Both the position numbers and the translations under genes were made by a program. Shown in pieces: positions 60,355 to 64,000 of a stretch of DNA of 64,000 nt. Position 1 is the first letter of the stretch, and each line of letters starts with the position of its first letter. Origin of the DNA: Marinoscillum sp040222955. GTDB lineage: Bacteria > Bacteroidota > Bacteroidia > Cytophagales > Cyclobacteriaceae. The DNA lies in NCBI RefSeq assembly GCF_040222955.1, contig NZ_JAVKCA010000025.1, positions 1 through 64,000 on the forward strand, written 5' to 3'. The notes beneath the pieces are model-generated. The model saw nothing but the letters and a program-made list of their open reading frames with translations, was not told where the DNA came from and made no database searches.

Positions 60355-60378
60355 GAGGGCTTGGTTCGTCCGGCCCTC
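60355..60378 (+). other. Intercistronic hairpin between nrtA and nrtB
   Basis: GAGGGC (60355-60360) pairs with GCCCTC (60373-60378) around a 12-nt loop, inside a 122-bp gap in the operon. No T run follows. It may protect the nrtA message so that more binding protein than permease is made, as seen in other ABC operons. Confidence 0.45.
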
Positions 60379-60416
60379 ACCACCAGCGCTCATATCTCAC
60401 GAATTACACCAACGCA

Positions 60417-61514
60417 ATGAAAAATAAATCAATCAAAACCATCCGATTCCTCGGGCTTGGGTTTCTGGAGCCCCTGATCCGTCTGTTCAGTGGTGAAGAG
60501 CCCGCCAGGAATGGCAAGCTCTTTGCCAAAAAAGCCCTCCTGCCCCTATTTTCAATCGTTCTGTTCATCGGCCTTTGGCACATTGGGGCCACAGCCCTCT
60601 ACAATAGTGAGGCTGAAGTACGCATAGAAAAAGCCCGCCAAGAGCAGGGTGAAGCCGCCGCTACAGCCATGGAGGAGTGCATCGCCTCGGGTGATGTGTC
60701 CTGCCAGCCCAACACCCTCCCTTCACCCACCAAGGTCTACCAGGCCTACCTGGCACTGTGGCAGGATCATTTGGCCATAGCCGAAAAGAAATCAGACTTT
60801 GAAGCCCGTGTATCCGAAACCAACGCCCAGCGGGAAGCACAGGGCCTCGCGCCCATCACCTACACGGGACGGCCCTCTTTCCTTGACCAGGTGGGCACCA
60901 GCCTGAAAACGGTGGCTGCCGGGTGCCTGCTCGCCATGCTGGTGGCAGTGCCCATCGGCATCATTATGGGCCTTAGTAATTCCCTCCGGACTTCATTCAA
61001 CTGGCTCATACAAATATTCAAGCCCGTATCTCCGGTCGTATGGCTGCTGTTGGTTTTTATGATTGTGAAAACGGTCATCACAGATCCCAGCATGGACAAG
61101 TCCTTTATTATCTCGTTTATCAGCGTGGGCCTCTGTGCCATGTGGGCAACCCTCGTCAATACCAGCATGGGCGTGGCCACTGTGGATAAAGACTACATCA
61201 ACGTAGCCAAAGTACTGAAGCTCAATATCGCACAAAACATCTTCAAAATCATCCTGCCTGCCTCGCTACCCCTGATATTCACAGGGCTGCGCATTACTGT
61301 ATCGGTGGCCTGGATGGTGCTGATCGCTATCGAACTGCTGGCCCAGAGCCCGGGGCTCGGGTCCTTCGTATGGGAAGAGTTTCAGAATGGTGCCAATGAC
61401 TCCAATGCCAAAATCATCGTGGCCATGTTCATCATCGGCCTGATCGGTTTTTTGCTGGATCGAATCATGCTCAGCGTTCAAAATCTTATGAGTTTCAACA
61501 AAGGAATCGCATAG
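60417..61514 (+). CDS. nrtB: Nitrate ABC transporter permease
   Basis: 365 residues, longer than the usual ~275. One N-terminal helix (~40-60) is followed by a charged stretch of about 85 residues (~66-150), then the BPD-type permease core with about five helices and the EAA loop region (NVAKVLKLNIAQNIFKIILPASLPLIFTGLRI). The extra segment probably lies on the periplasmic side next to NrtA. nrtC begins 2 nt after the stop. Confidence 0.9.
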   Translation: MKNKSIKTIRFLGLGFLEPLIRLFSGEEPARNGKLFAKKALLPLFSIVLFIGLWHIGATALYNSEAEVRIEKARQEQGEAAATAMEECIASGDVSCQPNTLPSPTKVYQAYLALWQDHLAIAEKKSDFEARVSETNAQREAQGLAPITYTGRPSFLDQVGTSLKTVAAGCLLAMLVAVPIGIIMGLSNSLRTSFNWLIQIFKPVSPVVWLLLVFMIVKTVITDPSMDKSFIISFISVGLCAMWATLVNTSMGVATVDKDYINVAKVLKLNIAQNIFKIILPASLPLIFTGLRITVSVAWMVLIAIELLAQSPGLGSFVWEEFQNGANDSNAKIIVAMFIIGLIGFLLDRIMLSVQNLMSFNKGIA

Positions 61515-61516
61515 CC

Positions 61517-62401
61517 ATGGCACTACTGGATTTAAAAAATGTATCCAAATCGTTTGGAACCGGCCCTTCGCGGATCGACGTTCTTTCCGACATCAACCTT
61601 TCGGTGAATGAAGGCGAATTTGTAGCCATCGTGGGATTTTCCGGAAGCGGAAAAACCACCCTGATCAACCTGATCAACGGACTGCTTTTTCCCGACAAGG
61701 GGGAAGTACTCCTTCATGGAAAACCCATCACCGGCCCAGGGCCCGACAGGGGGGTAATCTTTCAGAACTACTCCCTCCTGCCATGGCTATCCGTCTATAG
61801 CAATGTGAAACTGGCCGTGGATGAGGTGTTCACCCACCTCTCCAGAAAAGAGCGTGCCGCCCATGTAGACCTATACATCGACATGGTGAACCTCACTCCC
61901 GCGCGGGACAAAAAACCCGCCGAGCTCTCCGGTGGCATGCGCCAGCGGGTATCTGTGGCGCGGGCATTGGCCATGAACCCTGAGATTCTGCTCATGGATG
62001 AGCCACTCAGTGCACTCGACGCACTCACGCGGGGTTCGCTGCAGGAAGAAATCATCAAAATCTGGAACCAGGACAAAAAAACAGCCATCCTCATCACCAA
62101 TGATGTGGACGAAGGGATACTCATGGCTGACCGGATCATCCCGCTCACACCCGGACCAAAAGCGACGCTGGGGCCGGAGTTTAGCGTGCCTTTTGACAGG
62201 CCGCGGGATGTCACCGAGATCAATAAGGATCCTGAATACAAAAAGCTGAGAAACGAAATCCTGGAATACCTCATAGAAGTGGGTGCCACCCGGAGGCAGG
62301 TGAGTGATCAGAAATACATTCTGCCCGACCTCAAGCCTACCATGCCCGGCCGGGTCATTTTCAGAAAGAAAAAGAAAAAAGAAGCCGTCAAATATTTCTA
62401 A
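61517..62401 (+). CDS. nrtC: Nitrate ABC transporter ATPase, first subunit
   Basis: 294 residues with Walker A GFSGSGKTTLINL, Q-loop FQNYSLLPWL, signature LSGGMRQRVSVARAL and Walker B ILLMDEPLSALD. Unlike cyanobacterial NrtC it has no C-terminal NrtA-like nitrate-sensing domain; instead a short basic tail (FRKKKKKEAVKYF). It pairs with NrtD as a heterodimer. Confidence 0.92.
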   Translation: MALLDLKNVSKSFGTGPSRIDVLSDINLSVNEGEFVAIVGFSGSGKTTLINLINGLLFPDKGEVLLHGKPITGPGPDRGVIFQNYSLLPWLSVYSNVKLAVDEVFTHLSRKERAAHVDLYIDMVNLTPARDKKPAELSGGMRQRVSVARALAMNPEILLMDEPLSALDALTRGSLQEEIIKIWNQDKKTAILITNDVDEGILMADRIIPLTPGPKATLGPEFSVPFDRPRDVTEINKDPEYKKLRNEILEYLIEVGATRRQVSDQKYILPDLKPTMPGRVIFRKKKKKEAVKYF

Positions 62402-62412
62402 AAAACACCACC

Positions 62413-63231
62413 ATGCAAGCACAACTGAAAGACACCATCGAATATGCGCCGGAGACCGCCGAAAGGCCCAACATGCTGGTCTGCGAAAACCTCCGAAAAG
62501 TTTATCCCACACCCAAAGGCGACTATGTGGTGCTGGACGACCTTCAGCTCTCCATCCGGCAGGAGGAGTTTGTCTCCATCATCGGGCACTCCGGCTGTGG
62601 TAAGTCCACACTGCTCACCATGATCGCCGGACTCAACGACATCAGCGGGGGCAACATCTATGTGGATCACGACCAGGTGCGGGATGCCGGGCCAGACCGA
62701 GCGGTAGTGTTCCAGTCGCCAAGCCTTCTGCCCTGGCTCACAGCCATGCAAAACGTGATGATCGGTGTGAAACAGGTATTCCCCGGTGCCTCCAGAGCCG
62801 AAAAAGAGGAAATCTGCAAGTACTACCTGGACAAGGTGGGTCTGGGCAATGACTTTCACAAACGTGCCACCGACCTCTCCCAGGGCATGCAGCAGCGGGT
62901 GGGCATTGCAAGGGCTTTTGCGCTTAAACCTAAAGTACTCCTCCTCGACGAGCCCTTCGGTATGCTGGACTCCCTCACCCGTGGAGAGCTGCAGGATGTA
63001 CTGCTGGAAATCTGGCAAAAAGAAAAAATAACGGCCGTGGCCATCACACACGATGTGGATGAGTCCATTTTCCTGGCCGACCGGGTGATCATGATGACCA
63101 GCGGCCCCTATGCCAAAATCGGTGATGAGCTCACCATTCCATTTGAGCGACCCAGAAACCGCAAGGCTGTACTGGAACATCCCGAGTACTATGACTACCG
63201 GGCGTATTTGCTGAATTTTTTGAATCATTGA
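62413..63231 (+). CDS. nrtD: Nitrate ABC transporter ATPase, second subunit
   Basis: 272 residues with Walker A GHSGCGKSTLLTM, Q-loop FQSPSLLPWL, signature LSQGMQQRVGIARAF (slightly degenerate: SQGMQ) and Walker B VLLLDEPFGMLD. Typical NrtD length. Eleven bases after nrtC and last of the operon, before a hairpin. Confidence 0.92.
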   Translation: MQAQLKDTIEYAPETAERPNMLVCENLRKVYPTPKGDYVVLDDLQLSIRQEEFVSIIGHSGCGKSTLLTMIAGLNDISGGNIYVDHDQVRDAGPDRAVVFQSPSLLPWLTAMQNVMIGVKQVFPGASRAEKEEICKYYLDKVGLGNDFHKRATDLSQGMQQRVGIARAFALKPKVLLLDEPFGMLDSLTRGELQDVLLEIWQKEKITAVAITHDVDESIFLADRVIMMTSGPYAKIGDELTIPFERPRNRKAVLEHPEYYDYRAYLLNFLNH

Positions 63232-63249
63232 ATGTGAACCCATCTAAAG

Positions 63250-63279
63250 TCCTGACAGGTTTGTGGAAACCTGTCAGGA
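63250..63279. terminator. Strong hairpin after nrtD
   Basis: A 13-bp perfect stem (63250-63262 with 63267-63279) around a GTGG loop, 19 bp after the nrtD stop. There is no T run, so it is a terminator or mRNA 3'-end protector rather than a standard intrinsic terminator. Hairpins of this CCTGACAGG type are common between Bacteroidota genes. Confidence 0.6.
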
Positions 63280-63329
63280 TTCCCCTCGACTCAGCTCCCT
63301 AAAACCCTCACACGTAAGCTGAAAAGAAT

Positions 63330-63406
63330 TTACGTAAATAATTTACGTATTATTACTTAATTATTCTAGGTAATTACGTAGTTTTGAAAAACATCTGAAC
63401 TACGTA
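63330..63406. promoter_or_regulatory. Cluster of four TACGTA sites at narK
   Basis: TTACGTAA (63330-63337), TTACGTA (63343-63349), TTACGTAGTTTTG (63374-63386) and CTACGTA (63400-63406). The third includes TAGTTTTG (63379-63386), an exact TAnnTTTG -7 promoter box 31 bp from the narK ATG, so operator and promoter overlap as at nirB. Confidence 0.7.
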
Positions 63407-63417
63407 ATTATTTTAGT

Positions 63418-64000
63418 ATGGAATTCACCAAATCAGGAAAAGCCAAAAGCATTGAACTCTTTAACCTCAGCACCATCAATATGCGGGTATTTCACCTTAC
63501 CTGGCTGGCGTTTTTCCTTTGTTTCTTCGGGTGGTTTGGCATTGCGCCCATGCTCTCAATCGTTCGCGATGACCTGGGCATCACCACCGATCAAATTGTA
63601 AATACCAACATGATTGCTGTGGCCTCCACAGTCTTCATGCGGTTGATTATAGGTTGGTTATGTGACCGTATAGGCCCTCGAATCACTTATACATGGTTAC
63701 TGATCCTGGGTTCCATTCCGGTCATGATGATCGGAATGGCCCAAAATTATGAGCAATTTCTGATCGCCCGCATGTTTATCGGAGCCATTGGCGCTGCGTT
63801 TGTCATTACGCAGTTTCACACTTCGGTGATGTTTGCGCCCAATGTGGTCGGTACGGCCAATGCCACCACGGCAGGCTGGGGAAACCTGGGTGGCGGAGTG
63901 ACTCAGCAGGTCATGCCCATGGTCTTCGCCGGGGTACTGGCCTACGTAGGCGCAGAGCACCTGGCCTGGAGGTATGCCATGATTGGTCCTGGTGTACTCC
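63418..64000 (+). CDS. narK: NarK-type nitrate/nitrite MFS transporter (3' truncated)
   Basis: The frame opens at the ATG 63418 and runs off the window (194 codons seen). It has MFS helices from residue ~30 (FHLTWLAFFLCFFGWFGIAP), the loop GWLCDRIGPR, and the nitrate signature NATTAGWGNLGGGVTQQVMP near residues 152-171 specific to NarK/NrtP carriers. It gives a second nitrate (or nitrite) route beside the ABC system. Nitrate reductase is likely to follow. Confidence 0.93.
   Translation, partial: MEFTKSGKAKSIELFNLSTINMRVFHLTWLAFFLCFFGWFGIAPMLSIVRDDLGITTDQIVNTNMIAVASTVFMRLIIGWLCDRIGPRITYTWLLILGSIPVMMIGMAQNYEQFLIARMFIGAIGAAFVITQFHTSVMFAPNVVGTANATTAGWGNLGGGVTQQVMPMVFAGVLAYVGAEHLAWRYAMIGPGVL

Noticed and set aside
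63950..63957. CTACGTAG inside narK
   Set aside because: Lies within coding sequence and is not in a promoter; not counted as an operator.
1..64000. CRISPR arrays, tRNA or rRNA genes, IS elements, prophage
   Set aside because: No regularly spaced repeats, no cloverleaf or rRNA-like sequence, and no transposase, integrase or phage structural genes were seen.

Overview
The window looks like a chromosome segment of a marine-type Bacteroidota, most likely in the order Cytophagales. The signs are a type IX secretion C-terminal sorting domain at the left edge, families typical of that phylum (DUF2911, DUF3078, DUF2490, PD40/OmpA proteins, SdiA-regulated lipoproteins, HD-PycTM proteins) and many Gly-poor SPII lipoprotein signals. 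No rRNA, tRNA, CRISPR array or transposase was found.

Layout. 1-24 kb is ordinary core and metabolic sequence: the end of a secreted protein, an ACMSD-type amidohydrolase, an MpaB-like oxygenase with a TPR protein, a SulP anion transporter, gamma-glutamyltransferase, an OmpA-family protein, a 3-methyladenine DNA glycosylase, an operon of PIG-L deacetylase + a 45-residue membrane protein + a sodium/solute symporter, menC, queA, an MscS channel, envelope proteins and an acyl-CoA ligase. 24-26 kb holds a long interspersed repeat, a methyltransferase and a sugar-isomerase-like protein. About 26.3-34.6 kb is an AT-richer accessory block. All its genes are on the minus strand: GNAT, NTF2-like, LysE, a HepT/MntA toxin-antitoxin pair, a second toxin-antitoxin pair whose toxin is frameshifted, SDR + Crp regulator, PIN + ImmA/IrrE, and a small membrane protein. 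From about 28 kb onward the units are separated by related repeats or long inverted repeats placed 3' of each unit, like gene cassettes.

36.5-64 kb is dominated by a nitrate assimilation locus: cobA (siroheme) divergent from nirB-nirD and a nitrate-sensor-like histidine kinase with a NarL-type regulator; a complete molybdopterin operon (TSUP permease, moaD, moeB, moaE, moaCB fusion, moaA, moeA); a divergent Crp/Fnr regulator with an N-terminal cysteine cluster; then an outer-membrane porin, nrtABCD and the start of a NarK-type transporter. Nitrate reductase itself is not in the window and probably lies just to the right. Nearly every promoter of this locus carries copies of TTACGTA, in the best case a perfect TTACGTA-N4-TACGTAA palindrome, so a single regulon is likely, with the local Crp/Fnr protein as the obvious candidate regulator.

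Interrupting the nitrate locus (42.8-51 kb) are a membrane class III nucleotide cyclase with non-canonical base-recognition residues, facing an HD-PycTM protein (the effector domain of Pycsar signalling); an SdiA-regulated lipoprotein coupled to a giant phosphoesterase/kinase-like/beta-barrel fusion; and a second copy of the 250-bp interspersed repeat, whose hairpin stem shows compensatory changes relative to the first copy.
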